This document shows positions 20,971 to 32,425 of a stretch of 64,000 nucleotides of DNA, piece after piece. The stretch spans positions 803,001 to 867,000 of the forward strand of contig JAFFSR010000032.1 of NCBI GenBank assembly GCA_017163975.1, in the 5' to 3' direction. The first letter of the stretch is position 1, and each line of letters starts with the position of its first letter. Below the pieces are notes generated by a model. The model did not search any database. It was not told where the DNA came from and was given only the letters and a program-made list of their open reading frames with translations. The stretch comes from Anastatus disparis. Taxonomy: Eukaryota > Arthropoda > Insecta > Hymenoptera > Eupelmidae. The translations under genes and the position numbers were made by a program.

Positions 20971-21055
20971 AGTAGGTTTGGTCGAGTGCGCAGCGTTAAC
21001 GCTTTTCCTTTTGAGTGTGCAAGTTCAACTCTTGGTCAGGATCACTTTTTTTTTT
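20971..21055 (+). other. tRNA-like core with pol III-type signals, left arm
   Basis: TGGTCGAGTGCG resembles a pol III A box, and AGTTCAACTCTTGG about 40 bp on resembles a B box. GCAAG/CTTGG can form a T-stem (4 of 5 pairs) around TTCAACT. A T10 run follows at 21046. The acceptor ends do not pair, so this is a degenerate tRNA-derived (SINE-like) segment and not a functional tRNA. Confidence 0.45.
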
Positions 21056-21887
21056 AATTTTTTTTTATTGTTTTAAAATTTTTTATTAATTTTTTTATTT
21101 ACATTTTTTTTCTTATAATATTAAAATCTAATTTTTCACGAGTATATTAGGTATACTCGTTTTTTCAATGAATATTTTTTAAAATAAATTATTTCTTAGA
21201 CGCTATGATGAAAAATATTAATAAATAAATAATAATAATGTTTATTTTATAATACTATAGTTTAATTTATTCATAATGTAATTTGTAAAATTTACATAAT
21301 AAATAAATTAGACTATAATATTACTTTATTTATGTTAGAATGTATATTACATATTAATATATATCTTAAGACAAAATTTAACATTAAGTATTATAAACCT
21401 AACTATTATTCATTTATTAATATTTTTAATTATTACATCTAAGGAATAATTTATTTTTAAAAATATTCATTGAAAAATAAGTCTACTTAAAATATAAAAA
21501 TTTTTTTCTATTATTATTGAGTAATACTATATAAATACATTTAGAGAAATATTGATGGTTTATTTGATCTATGACATAGTTAGACCTTCTCTAAGGGTAC
21601 TACAAAAATTTTACATTTAAATTTTGTTATTTATATTTTTTTGAGCTGTGTAAAGTAAAAAAATTTGATCCTGAAAATTCAATAAATTTTTGGTAGATCT
21701 CTTGATGTCCGTTAAAGTGATCATTGAGCTGTTAAAATTTTAAATAAATAAAAGGTACAATTTTTAATTTTTTTTTAACTTTCACTATAAATTACACTTT
21801 ATTATATTAAATGCATATATACTACACGTATTTATAATTATATATAAAAGCTTACCTTTAAAAAGGCATATGGTGGTCAAGTACGCT

Positions 21888-21979
21888 TATCCTGGTAGAA
21901 AATTTGTCTAGTTTTATCGAGGCCTCGATTATTTAACATACAAAACTAGACAGATCTAGAGTAAATTTCTACCAGGGTA
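21888..21979. mobile_element. 88-bp MITE with CCTGGTAGAAA ends
   Basis: TCCTGGTAGAAAATTTGTCT and AGATC..AAATTTCTACCAGGG form a hairpin flanked by TA on each side. The opposite arm of the palindrome lacks it (reads GCTAAGCG), so it inserted after the palindrome formed. Confidence 0.75.
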
Positions 21980-22009
21980 GCGATTATTTTAATTAATGAT
22001 TTTAACTTT

Positions 22010-22990
22010 TTATCTTTTTTTCAATAATTCGTTTCGTATTCAATACTTCATATTTTAGACTATTATTTTTATTAAATAAAATCATAATTTTTAACCAAAA
22101 GGGAGATTTTATCGACTACCTTAGAAAAAAATAAAAGTTTAAAACTAATTTGTTTTTACGAATTGAATTTATATAATGGTTTTAGAGAATTTCTTAAATA
22201 CATTGGTCATATAAAACTATGAAACTTTGATATTAAAATGCCAATGAAATCATTGAACAGATGGCAAATATTAAATGCATTATTTAAATTTGTAATATAA
22301 TAATTTGTTTTATCCAATTTCATTTCGAATGGTTTAATAGAATTTGATAGTATAGTACCGGGCAATAATTCTAGATAGGTTATCAAATTTTTGTTCCGAC
22401 TTTGAAAAAGCGTATCTTTTTCAATTTTTATCCTAGAAAAATTAAAAAAAAGCATTTTAAAGTATTCTTTAAATGCTTTCTTTTTAGCTTACTTACATTT
22501 TTTTAACAATATTTAAAAAAAATAATCGCTTTGGTAATTTTGAAATTTTTTTCATTTTTGCATTTTTCTTCAATCAGCTGTAGTTTTTAAATAATTGAGC
22601 TAGAAAAAATTTGAAAAAGATTTGAAAAGGGCTAAAAAAATGCTATTTGCAGCTATTTTTATAAAAATTTTTAAATTATATTTTGTCAAGTTTTAAGCAT
22701 ATAAAGTTATCGATCTAATACTTTTGCAGTTGTAAAAAACACTTCAATAGCAAGTAAAAAATAATCGCTGGTGCAAAACTTTTGATTTCTATGATATAAT
22801 TTTTGCAAAATAAATCTTTTTGTTATTTCATACTTTATTATGTTTTATTATTAATAATGAATAGTTATAATTTCCTACTAAAATTAAATCACTACTTCAC
22901 CAGCGATTATTTTCTACTTGCTATTGAAGTGTTTTTTACAACTGCAACTGTTTTTTTTATTCAATCTCTGTAACCAAGCACCTAAATGCT
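22010..22990. other. Left-arm-only insertion with inner hairpin
   Basis: This segment has no partner in the right arm and is flanked by two direct copies of a block containing GGTGGTCAAGTA..GCGATT (near 21870 and 23010). Inside it, 22725-22772 and 22900-22947 are inverted repeats (CACTTCAATAGCAAGTA). No convincing coding sequence. Confidence 0.6.
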
Positions 22991-25011
22991 GTAAAAAGCT
23001 TACCTTAAAGGTATATGGTGGTCAAGTATGCTAAGCGATTTATTTTGATTAATGATTTTAACCATTTTGATGTCTTTAACATATTATAAAATATTTTTAG
23101 TAAAAAAATCAAACAATGATATTAGAATTTCATGAAATAATGAAACAAATGTCAAGTATTTTATTTCTATAATTGAATTTTGCATGCGTTCACAGAATTA
23201 ATCTATTTATTTAGTATTTGAAACTATCAAATCTTTACATTAGAATTTCATGAAATCACGAAGCAAATGTCAATTATATAATACAGATGATAAAACTATG
23301 GCACCTTATACTATAAATTTTTGCAAAAAATTTAAAAAATTTTTTTCTTTATAAATAAACGTTTAATCTCACTAACTGCATTACTTTTTGTCATCATTTC
23401 TTCTATCATTTATTTAAAAGTGTTCTGAAATTTTTTTAATTCTATTAAATATTTACAAAATTACTTGCCAGGCCCGTGTATAAAATTTTTTTAAATTTTT
23501 ATTTAGTTAAAAAAATTGTAATTATAAAAATATTGTTCAATTTTAAAATTGTAATTTTCTAATTTCATTATTTTACGTAATATGGTGTTTTGTATTCAGT
23601 ATTTTTAGGAGCGTATTTTATCTTAGTACAATTTCATATTACCTATATCTTACATCTATTATAATTTCTGGTTCAAATGTTAAAAACATACATTCATTAG
23701 ACATTTCACCAATAAAATATTTATACACGGGTTTGGCAAGTAATTTTGTAAATATTTAATAAGATTAAAAAAATTTCAGAACACTTTTAAATAAATGATA
23801 GAAGAAATGATGACAAAAAGTAATGCAGTTAGTGAGATTAAACGCTTATTTATAAATAAACAAATTCGAAAAATTTTTTGCTAAAATTTATAGTATAAGA
23901 TGTCATAGTTTTATCATCCGTATTATATAATTGACATTTGCTCCGTGATTTCATTAAATTCTAATGTGAAGATTTGATGGTTTCAAATACTAAATAAATA
24001 GATTAATTCTGTGAACGCATGCAAAATTCAATTATAAAAATAAAATACTTGACATTTGTTTCATTATTTCATGAAATTCTAATATCATTGTTTGATTTTT
24101 TTACTAAAAATATTTTATAATATGTTAAAGACATCAAAATGGTTAAAATCATTAATCAAAATAAATCGCTTAGCATACTTGACCACCATATACCTTTTTA
24201 AAGGTAAGCTTTTATGTAATAATAAATACGTGTCGTATATATGCATTTAATATAATAAAGTGTAATTTATAATGAAAGTTCAAAAAAAAAATGAAAAATT
24301 GTACCTTTTATTTATTTGAAATTTTAACAGCATAATGATTACTTTAACGGACATCAAGAAATCTATCAAAAATTTATTGAATTTTTAGGATCAAATTTTT
24401 TTACTTTACACAGCTCAAAAAATATAAATAACAAAATTTAAATGGAAAATTTTTGTAGTACTTTTTAGAGAAGGTCTAACTATGTCATAGATCAAATAAA
24501 CCATCAATATTTCTCTAAATGTATTTATATAGTATTATAGTATAATAAAAAAAAATTTTTTTATGTTTTAAGTAGACTTATGTTTTCAATGAATATTTTT
24601 TAAAAATAAATTATTCCTTAGATATAATAATTAAAAATATTAATAAATGAATAATAGTTAGGTTTATATTGCTTAATGTTAAATTCTGTCTCAAGATATA
24701 TATTAATATGTAATATACATTCTAACATAAATAAATTAATATTATAGTCTAATTTATTTATTATGCAAATTTTACAAATTACATTATTAATAAATTAAAC
24801 TATAGTATTATAAAATAAACATTATTATTATTTATTTATAAATATTTTTCATCATTACGTCTAAGAAATAATTTATTTTAAAAATATTCATTGAAAAAAC
24901 GAGTATACTTAATAAACTCGTGAAGAATTAGATTTTAATAGTATAAGAAAAAAATGTAAATAAAAAAATTAATAAAAAATTTTAAAACAATAAAAAAAAA
25001 TTAAAAAAAAG

Positions 25012-25087
25012 TGATCCTGACCTAGAGTTGAACTTGCACACTCCACAGGAAAAGCGTAAACGTTGCGCACTCGACCAAACCTACTTC
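25012..25087 (-). other. tRNA-like core, right arm
   Basis: Mirror copy of 20971-21055: GTGATCCTGACC, AGAGTTGAACTTGCACACTC and GCACTCGACCAAACC on the plus strand. It reads inward on the minus strand and ends in a T-rich run. Confidence 0.45.
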
Positions 25088-25421
25088 AAAATATCATTGA
25101 CATGAAATGATACATGCTCATCTGCCCCCTAGTTGTTTAAAATAATTAGATTTGGAGTTGAAAATCTTTTTTATTAGTTTTAAAAACTCACAAATTATAT
25201 TACAATCTTAACATTCATTAATTTTTTTTAAATTACTATTTTACCATCATAATAAGAATGTATTTTGGTTACTCCCTCTTTTTCTTTTTCCCCTGCCTCC
25301 TTTCAAAACACGCGCTCGGTTACTGTTAGCTTTTTCAGTTCGAGTTGAAGCTAAATCCCGATCAAGTCTGAATACAAAGGCTATTCGACTGTCTCGAATG
25401 TAGTCAACGTACATACTTGAT

Positions 25422-25521
25422 CATTTTTTGCAAACTAAATAGATAATATATTTACATCATAACTATTGAGTGTAAAAATATGTCAATAATGAAAGTATTA
25501 GTAAGTCTTTAGCGCATTCAA
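25422..25521. other. Unassigned spacer
   Basis: AT-rich, with no feature that I can support. Confidence 0.4.
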
Positions 25522-25890
25522 ATCGGTTTCAAGTTTTTTTGAGCACAAATCAATTGCAAAAATTTTTCCGTGTAGATAATAAAGAACAATTAAGTAATAC
25601 AGAAAATAATGTTGTAACACAAGCACAGATTCGCAATGAGTCTCTGCCAGAGCAACAAAAAAATTATGACGCTATTGATCATGTCAACGAAGATAATAGT
25701 AGTAATGACGTGTTACTGAGTAAGAATAACGACAATTTCTAAAATGACAATAGAGTAGGACCTGAATTAGTACAAAACGAAATTAATATTAAAAATAACG
25801 ATGATAAAAGAACTAAAAAAAGAGAAAAATTTATTCCTAATATTTTAAGAAAAAGAAGTAATATAAGTAGCATTGTAGCATGTAAAAGCG
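25522..25890 (+). pseudogene. Unrecognised coding remnant
   Basis: An open frame at 25539-25742 (STNQLQKFFRVDNKEQLSNT) continues in the same frame after a single stop through VGPELVQNEINIKNN and KREKFIPNILRKR to a second stop created near the junction with the MITE at 25893. The product is hydrophilic, rich in Asn, Lys and Glu. I do not recognise the family. It may be the end of a transposon gene or an exon; the continuous frame over about 115 codons with one stop suggests former coding sequence. Confidence 0.35.
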
Positions 25891-26374
25891 TACACTGAGA
25901 GAAAATTCATGCTAATAGAGCATGCGAACTGCCATCTATGCGAGCATATAAAACATTGATACAAATATGACAGGCCGTGAGAAGCTCTATTAGTATTGGA
26001 TTACCTTATACTAAAAAAGATGGTATGGAGAGTAACTAAAGCATGAACGGCATTCACTGATGACTCGCGTGGTATACTTCGATGACTTCCCACTCTCATA
26101 TCCTTTGTTTGCTTGAGTCGCCTCCTCTTTTGGGTGGCGACGCGAGCAAACACGGCTGGTCTATACCCAAAATTATGTTGCAAATTTCTTTAACGTATTT
26201 TCGTAGCGTGAATCTTTTATTTTTCTTTTCTTTTTTTATGAAGGGAGATACGTTATAAATATAACCTGTTAAACTTTTTAACTTTAAATAATTAATTTTT
26301 AACTTAAAATTTTATTATTTTAAACCGCTGGGGGGGCAGATGAGCATGTACGATTTTACGCCAGAGATGTTTCG

Positions 26375-26450
26375 AAGTAGCGTTGGTCTAGTGTGTAACG
26401 TTCGCGCTTTTCCTTTTGAGTACGCGTGCTCAACTCTCAGCTAGGGTCAC
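26375..26450 (+). other. tRNA-like core, left arm of the 1.7-kb element
   Basis: TTGGTCTAGTGTG..GCGCTTTTCCTTTTGAGT..GCTCAACTC corresponds block by block to 20971-21055 and is also followed by a T-rich stretch. Confidence 0.4.
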
Positions 26451-27003
26451 TTTCTTTTAATTTTTTTTCTATTGTTTTAATATTTTTTATTCCTTTTTAT
26501 ATTAATTTTATTTTAGATTTTGTATTTTTCAAATAATTTTAAAATTTATTTTTTCACAAGTTTGCTCGTTTTTTTGAATGAAAATTTTCTAAAAATAAAT
26601 TATTCTTTATAGGTAGTAATTACAAATATTGATAAATAAATAATAGTAATGCTTATTTTATAATAGTATAGTTTAATTTATTTATAATGTAGTTTATAAA
26701 ATTTACCATAAATTACAATAAATAAATAAAACTGAGGTATTATTATTTATATTATAATATATATTATATATTGATATATGTTTATAAAGACAAAATTGAA
26801 CTATAGTATTGTAAACATCACTATTATTTATTTATTAATATTTTAAATTATTTTGTATATAAAATAATTCATTTAAAAATATTAATTAAAAAACATGCAT
26901 ACTTTAGATTTTAAAATTAATAAAAAAATAGAAAATATAAAAAATATAAATAAAAAAAAGTAATAAAAACTATTGGAATAATAAAAAAAAAGTTAAAAAA
27001 AAG

Positions 27004-27080
27004 TGGTTCTAACCAAGAGTTGAACTCGCGTACTCAAAAGGAAAAGCGCGAACGTTACGCACTAGAAACGCTACTTCGAA
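27004..27080 (-). other. tRNA-like core, right arm of the 1.7-kb element
   Basis: Plus-strand GGTTCTAACCAAGAGTTGAA, then CTCGCGTACTC and GTTACGCACTAG: the reverse complement carries the B-box-like GAGTTCAACTCTTGG. It reads inward. Confidence 0.4.
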
Positions 27081-27597
27081 ATATCTCTGGCGTAAAATCG
27101 TACATGCTCATCTGCACCCCAGCTGTTTAAAATAATTGAATTTTAAGTTAAAAATTAATTATTGATAGTTACAAAGTTTAACAGATTATATTTATAATGT
27201 ATCTCCCGTCATAAGAAAAGAAAAGAAAAAAAAGAATTACGCTACGAAAATACGTTAACAAAATTTGCGACATGATTTTAGATATAGACCAGCCGTGTTT
27301 GCTCGCGTCGCCATTCAAAAAAGGAGGCGACTTGAGCAATGGAAGAATGTCATAGTTAGCAGTAAAGAAAAAATAGTGGACAAGCCATGTTTACTCTCTT
27401 CGCGTCCCATGAGAGGATACAGCGCCAGCTATCGAAGGATATTAGAGTGGGGAGTTACCAAAGCATATAAAAAAACAGTTTTTGGATAGCATAAACCTCG
27501 TAAGAGTATATGGCGCTGTTATGAAAGCATAGGATATTACTCACTAACTTTGGATATGTTAACTAAATGCTCTATTAGCATGAATTTTCTCTCAGTG

Positions 27598-27888
27598 CAT
27601 GAATAACAGGAAATTTAAATAAATATTAAAGATAACGTTAAGCCCTGGTTTTTCTTAATATTGAGTAACATATATACAGTTTTATTGAAATAATCAACAA
27701 AAATTCATCAGTAGAATAATAGTTACAATATAAATTGTTAACGTTATATAACAGATTCAAAATAAATAAATATCGAACAACTTTATTTTAACTCATTTTC
27801 TCTCGTGCAGATATAATATATGAAACGTTTATAGCACAAGTTATTCACAATAAATTTTCTTGAATTGCTGTAATACAAGAAGCACTCA
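27598..27888. other. Unassigned AT-rich spacer
   Basis: No supported feature; it may continue the broken sequence of 25522-25890 beyond the inserted element. Confidence 0.4.
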
Positions 27889-28046
27889 TTAACCTTTAGG
27901 GGACGCGAAAACCACTATAGTGGCTCGACCATGGATAGACACTTTACATATGAGTATTTCCCAATATTAGAGACACATATTATGTGTTTTTTATAGAAAA
28001 TACTGAGAAATTGAAAATTCCAAATTCTCCGTCCTCTAAAGGTTAA
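27889..28046. mobile_element. TTAA-flanked MITE, CCTTTAGAGGACG ends
   Basis: TTAACCTTTAGGGGACGCG (left) and CGTCCTCTAAAGGTTAA (right) are inverted with TTAA at both edges; a TTAA duplication with CC[CT]TT ends suggests a piggyBac-type MITE of about 150 bp. Confidence 0.8.
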
Positions 28047-28129
28047 CATAGATTAGATCTAATAAACATTAGGATTTCTCAAAATATTTTAATATTCACT
28101 TTTTGCTACAATTATTTCACTTCTTTTTT

Positions 28130-29140
28130 GACCTAATTAATTTTTTTTGTTTTCGTTAGTTACGCATTTGCATTTCGATTTTCATTGGTTACCACATCAT
28201 CGTTTGTAGGATTGAGTGCATCTTTTGGCTTCAAAGACAAATATCTCTTATAGTACTGCTTACACTTCACCCGAAAACCACAGCCGTAACAACTTAAAAC
28301 ATTGAACTTTTTTATTTTTCAGTCATTTCCATTCTATACTCATTGATGGATGCTCATCGTACCTCTGAATGTATCTCAATCAGACTTGATTCATAACGTT
28401 CGATTTCCAAAGAAGTTACAGATTCTAACCAAAGATTTGAATTACGAGACTTCATAGTACTAAGTTTATAATTGCTCACATCATTACTAGAAGCTACTGC
28501 ATTGTCTGCTGTTCTTTTCACAAGTGCGCCCACTCTATCAGCTGCGCCTTTTCCGTGTCCACATTCGAAATAATTATACACAATTTTCAAAACTTGATGT
28601 GAAACTTCGATACATAATCAATGAAAAGATGAAACATTGTCTTAGATCCGTATTGACTATTTGGACCATCACTTAATATGTGCAAAGTAATAATCATCAT
28701 TTCACCTGGCAAAATTAATTCCAAAATAGTGTCAAGGTGTGCATTAATAGCAGTTGCATCATGCCTTCAATCGTGTAATGAAGGACTAAAAGCTTATTGA
28801 AAATCATGAGTGTATAACATTCCTGTGTGCAGTGATATAGTTTCTCAAGACGCACCAAAGTGCACAGTTACAACTTCAGAAGCACACTTGCAAATATAAT
28901 TTTCGCTGAAATAGATGTTTAATAACAAATCAGTGCTTTTCAGATTTTGCACAATATTTTTTTGATGTTTCATGCGGTATACGTGATTTAAAAAATTGTG
29001 TAATTCGTCTTATAATTTGTTTTTTAAATTACGAACTCTTGAAGGAACTTGTTTTTTTATTGTTCTTTGAACAATAATTTCGTCTTGGCTGATACTTTTT
29101 TTTCTTTCATATTTACCCACTCATAATAATTAATTGGCAT
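28130..29140 (-). pseudogene. Decayed transposon-associated gene with HGKGAADRVGA motif
   Basis: The open frame 28354-28590 reads YFECGHGKGAADRVGALVKR, then TADNAVASSNDVSNYKLST. Upstream on the same strand but out of frame are LSDGPNSQYGSKTMFHLF (about 28680) and VVTVHFGASQETISLHTG (about 28850). The order (HTG block, SDGP.QY block, HGKGAAD.VGA..KR block) is one I recognise from a widespread uncharacterised protein family that is repeated in arthropod and cnidarian genomes and is probably transposon-borne. I cannot name its enzyme class. At least two frameshifts and several stops make this copy dead. Confidence 0.55.
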
Positions 29141-29446
29141 ATTCTCATCATATTCAATACTAAGAAATTTTACATTTTTGTTGCAACATAACTCACATAT
29201 ACGTACAAGGCAGCTTCAGTTCATTCAGTAATTGAAGGAATAAGTTTCGAAATACTATTCACTTAAATAATTTTGTTACGATGCAAAACATCAACTATTT
29301 AAAACAAATTTTCATGTTTAGAACAGAGAAAAGTATCTCTATCCGTTACTCATTTAATTACACCTTTCGGCGTTTTTTTTTATTTCTAATAATAAAATCT
29401 CTTTTTCCAGGACACATCCTAAAGTTATTTTTAAAGAAATTATATA
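29141..29446. other. Unassigned spacer
   Basis: AT-rich; short overlapping ORFs on both strands without recognisable content. Confidence 0.4.
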
Positions 29447-30182
29447 CAATGGGATCCAATAAAAAGGAGCCACCCTTGAGAAATAGAGTACTAAATAGAA
29501 AGTTTTGCATCTCAGCAAATAATAACCGTACGGAATTGTGCAATTATTCATTTTAAAGGTATTTGTAAGGACTTTTTAATAGTATAAAAGCAATTTAAAT
29601 TTAAATCCTAGGTTGTTAGTAGTAAGTTAAAAATTAAAAAAAAAAAAAATTTCCGTCTATACTAAAATTTGAAACATTTTTCGAAAAATAATGGTAGAGG
29701 AATTAAACACATCTGGTTTTAAAAGTATTTTGCTGAACTTTAAAATTATATTTTGTTTTATTTTCTAGATCCAAAATCGACCGAAATAAGGCGATTTTTG
29801 TGCAAAAAAGTTTTATTTTTATTTTTTTGATATCTCCTTAATTATAGAAGATACAGAAAAATCTCAAATAAAAAAAGTGTATTTTTGTATGTAGAATCCC
29901 TTAAATTTTTTCAAAATTTTTTAAGCGCTTTAATTTTTTTTGCATAATTATGGTATTGTTATATACGTATTAGTCCAGTAGAGGGGTGCACATCACCAAA
30001 AATGGCTTTGTTGGATGATTAGAAATGAAATTCTTGGGAGACTCTAAAAATATGAGCCGTTAGGAATTTGCAAGCAATAATTTAAGAAACAAAATTCGTA
30101 AAAATCACTGTTTTTTTAGGTAGCTTGCAATTTAGTATATGAAAATTATACTATTTATAGGTGTTTCAAAGACGATTAATTG
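29447..30182 (+). mobile_element. Left copy of the CAGTGGGGTCC element end
   Basis: CAATGGGATCCAATAAAAAG starts next to TA and matches the inverted right copy ending at 41675 (CAGTGGGGTCCAATAAAA). Similarity continues through CCACCCTTGAGAAA, GTACTAAATA, TTTAAATTTAAAT, GTGCAC..ACCAAAAATGGC and ends near AGACGATTAATT (30182). A TA flank and CAGTGGGG-like ends suggest a Tc1/mariner-type element. Confidence 0.7.
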
Positions 30183-30473
30183 GAGACGTCATTAATCAAA
30201 ATCGGTTAATAAATTTTATAAATAATGATAAACAAAAATCGAAAATCGCGAAATTTTCAAATATTTGTCATTTGATAAAAAAAGGATGTACATGTTTGTA
30301 ATTCAACAAAAATGTGCCTCTTATTATGTCACCATAAAAATTTCATCAAAAAATATTAATTATTCTATGAGATATTCTATTTTTTTTATTAAAAAGAGGT
30401 CAAACGTACGTTAAAAATTTCACCCAAAAACGTCATGGTAAAGACTTTATGATAATCATATCATATTTAGATA
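30183..30473. other. Unassigned spacer
   Basis: AT-rich, no supported feature. Confidence 0.4.
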
Positions 30474-30910
30474 TTAAGAGGCGGTCGGAACCAAATCGGT
30501 GACTTAGTTCGGTGCTTGTAACAAATGCTTATAATAACTTATTCATTTATCAATATGGTAAAAATGTAGTCATTTCCTCTCGTCATGTATATAAAGAATA
30601 ATTTAAAATAGTAAAAGCCACAAAAATATACAAAATATTGTTATAAAGCGAAAAATGCCACCTAACAATCGACACGACAGTTTTTTGCATGCGGTATATG
30701 TCAAGTCAGTTTGATATTTGTAATAAATGCTTATAATAATTTATTTACTTATTCATATGGTAAAAATATAGTCATTTCCTCTAGTCATGTATATAAAGAA
30801 TAATTTGAAATAGTTAAAGCCATAAAAATATACAAAATATTATCGTAAAGCGAAAAATGCTGACTTGATATATACCGCAAGTCACCGATTTGGTTCCGAC
30901 CGCCTCTTAA
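30474..30910. mobile_element. TTAA-flanked MITE with internal duplication
   Basis: GAGGCGGTCGGAACCAAATC and GATTTGGTTCCGACCGCCTC are perfect 20-bp ends inside TTAA (30474, 30907). The interior is two direct copies of a block of about 190 bp (TGCTTATAATAA, GTCATTTCCTCT, CATGTATATAAAGAATAATT), an arrangement different from the simple hairpins of its relatives. Confidence 0.92.
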
Positions 30911-31317
30911 GAGCATGACGAAGCTGCGCGCCTCCTAATAATATTTCCAATCCTAACTCATGAATAAACGTTGCGTTTAATCAAGTTTTTTTACTACAAA
31001 GAAAAAATTTGTAAGATTAAACTCTAGTGCGGACAACTCAAGAAATCCACCAAAATATTATACATAAAAAGTTATACTACAAACTTTCAATGTATCGTAT
31101 TTTAAGGTTAGGTTTGTTGAGTTCGATATCTAATTTCCAATCCAAGCTCATAAAAAAATAACAAGTCTAAATGATTTTTTATTTTAATAAAAATTATTGT
31201 ATTAAAATAGCTTAAGTGCGGACAAGTCATTATATTTGTTTAATTTATGAATTGGAAAAGATATTAATAAAATAAGAAAAGCAAAACTCGACTGTTGCAG
31301 CTCCGGCATCCCGTTAA
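30907..31317. mobile_element. TTAA-flanked 403-bp MITE, abutting the previous one
   Basis: It starts GAGCATGACGAAGCTG after the TTAA it shares with its neighbour and ends CAGCTCCGGCATCCCG before TTAA (31314). The copy at 50708-51118 is in the opposite orientation and has exactly the same 403-bp length between its TTAA sites. Internal marker AGTGCGGACAACTCAAGAAA. Confidence 0.88.
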
Positions 31318-32425
31318 CATAGATTTCATGAATTTGATGTGAAATCGCGTCCATTTCATTATTTTCAACCTAAATATGGCAAAAATGAAAAAGTAAATTT
31401 TCTTTTTAATGGTTTTTTAATAGTTTTGCAACTAATAAAAATATGAATATAGGGATTCGATATTCTTATTACTGGCAATTTTATGCAAATTTAAAAATTT
31501 TGCAATGTTAAAAATTAATATGAAAGTAATCAAGATTGCTACTAGTTAAACATAGTCACCTTTTGTGCCTTGCAAGAAAATGGATCTGGCGAGTTATGAT
31601 TCATGTTCTATGATTATGAATTTATGTAAAATAGCTAGATCTTAAAAAAACCAGAATAGGTCGGAAAAATTCCAAAAAAATTTATATTAGTGTTCTTTGA
31701 ATACTTGTGATTCTTTTTATTCTATAAAAATTTTTTGACAAGCTGATCTTTTAAAAGTTATAAAATCACAGTCTTTTATTACATTCATGTGTAAAATGAC
31801 CATTTTGGGTGACCACCATCTAAAATTTCAATATGGTACTAATAGAATCTCAAAGTTTAGTCGATTATTCCACCATTTTTATAGCTTAAAGACATTGATT
31901 ACATCTTTTTTAATATGAAATTATAAATTAAATTCTTTTTTGGCTAAAAAATCGTAAAAAAAAAATTTCTATAACTTTTTAAATACCTATTGGTTGCTGA
32001 ATTTGGGGTCAGATTAAAAAAATACATAAAATTTTACATAGGAAAAGATGATTTTGAAATTTTTTTCTCACAAATAACATTTAATAATTAGCTGAAAATT
32101 AGATTAAAAATAGGGAGTTTCCGGCGCTAACGGGATAGAAATTTTTTAAATCAAATATATATCATTACATTGTATTAATCACAATAAAAAATTGTTAACT
32201 ATACAATTTTTATTTGCTATTGCATTTTTTCATGAATATATAACAGAATATTTTAATATTCTGTATAAACATGAATACTAAAAAATTCATGAAACAGTGT
32301 TTTATTCTGAAAATGGGAAAGAATTGATAAATTTATCTTTGATATACTGTGCGTAAAATTAGTTTTTACAAACTAATACACGGAGAGAAAAGTAAAGTAA
32401 AAGTTATAATACATTTTGTAAAAAT
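31318..32425. other. Unassigned AT-rich sequence
   Basis: No reading frame or repeat that I can name in about 1.1 kb. Confidence 0.5.

Larger units (their letters stand above)
20630..25421. mobile_element. 4.8-kb foldback palindrome
   Basis: The outer arms pair from GTTGACTACATTCGAGACAG (left) to CTGTCTCGAATGTAGTCAAC (right). They can be followed inward through the Lys/Arg-codon-rich segment, the tRNA-like block and the T-rich stretch to about 21870 against 24190. The inner arms pair 22990-23485 with 23715-24210, around a loop of about 230 bp. The left arm has an extra 1.1 kb (21880-22990) lacking in the right arm. No transposase is present. The outermost ends show no recognisable TIR or duplication. 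Confidence 0.85.
25893..27597. mobile_element. 1.7-kb foldback element with CACTGAGAG ends
   Basis: CACTGAGAGAAAATTCATGC and GCATGAATTTTCTCTCAGTG are perfect inverted ends, and the pairing continues as TAATAGAGCAT/ATGCTCTATTA for about 31 bp in all. TA lies on the left and CA on the right. The inside is also palindromic: CAAACACGGCTGGTCTATA (26148) pairs with TATAGACCAGCCGTGTTTG (27280), and tRNA-like cores face each other. Centre near 26745. The termini place it with the CACTGAG MITEs; the core is shared with the palindrome at 20630-25421. Confidence 0.85.

Noticed and set aside
21000..25000. Host gene introns or exons within the palindrome
   Set aside because: No splice-consistent coding segments; the arms explain the sequence.
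20971..27080. Functional tRNA genes
   Set aside because: Acceptor stems do not pair and the A box is degenerate; only tRNA-like signals remain.
29281..29556. Three overlapping ORFs on both strands
   Set aside because: No recognisable motifs; they cross the boundary of the TA-flanked element at 29447.
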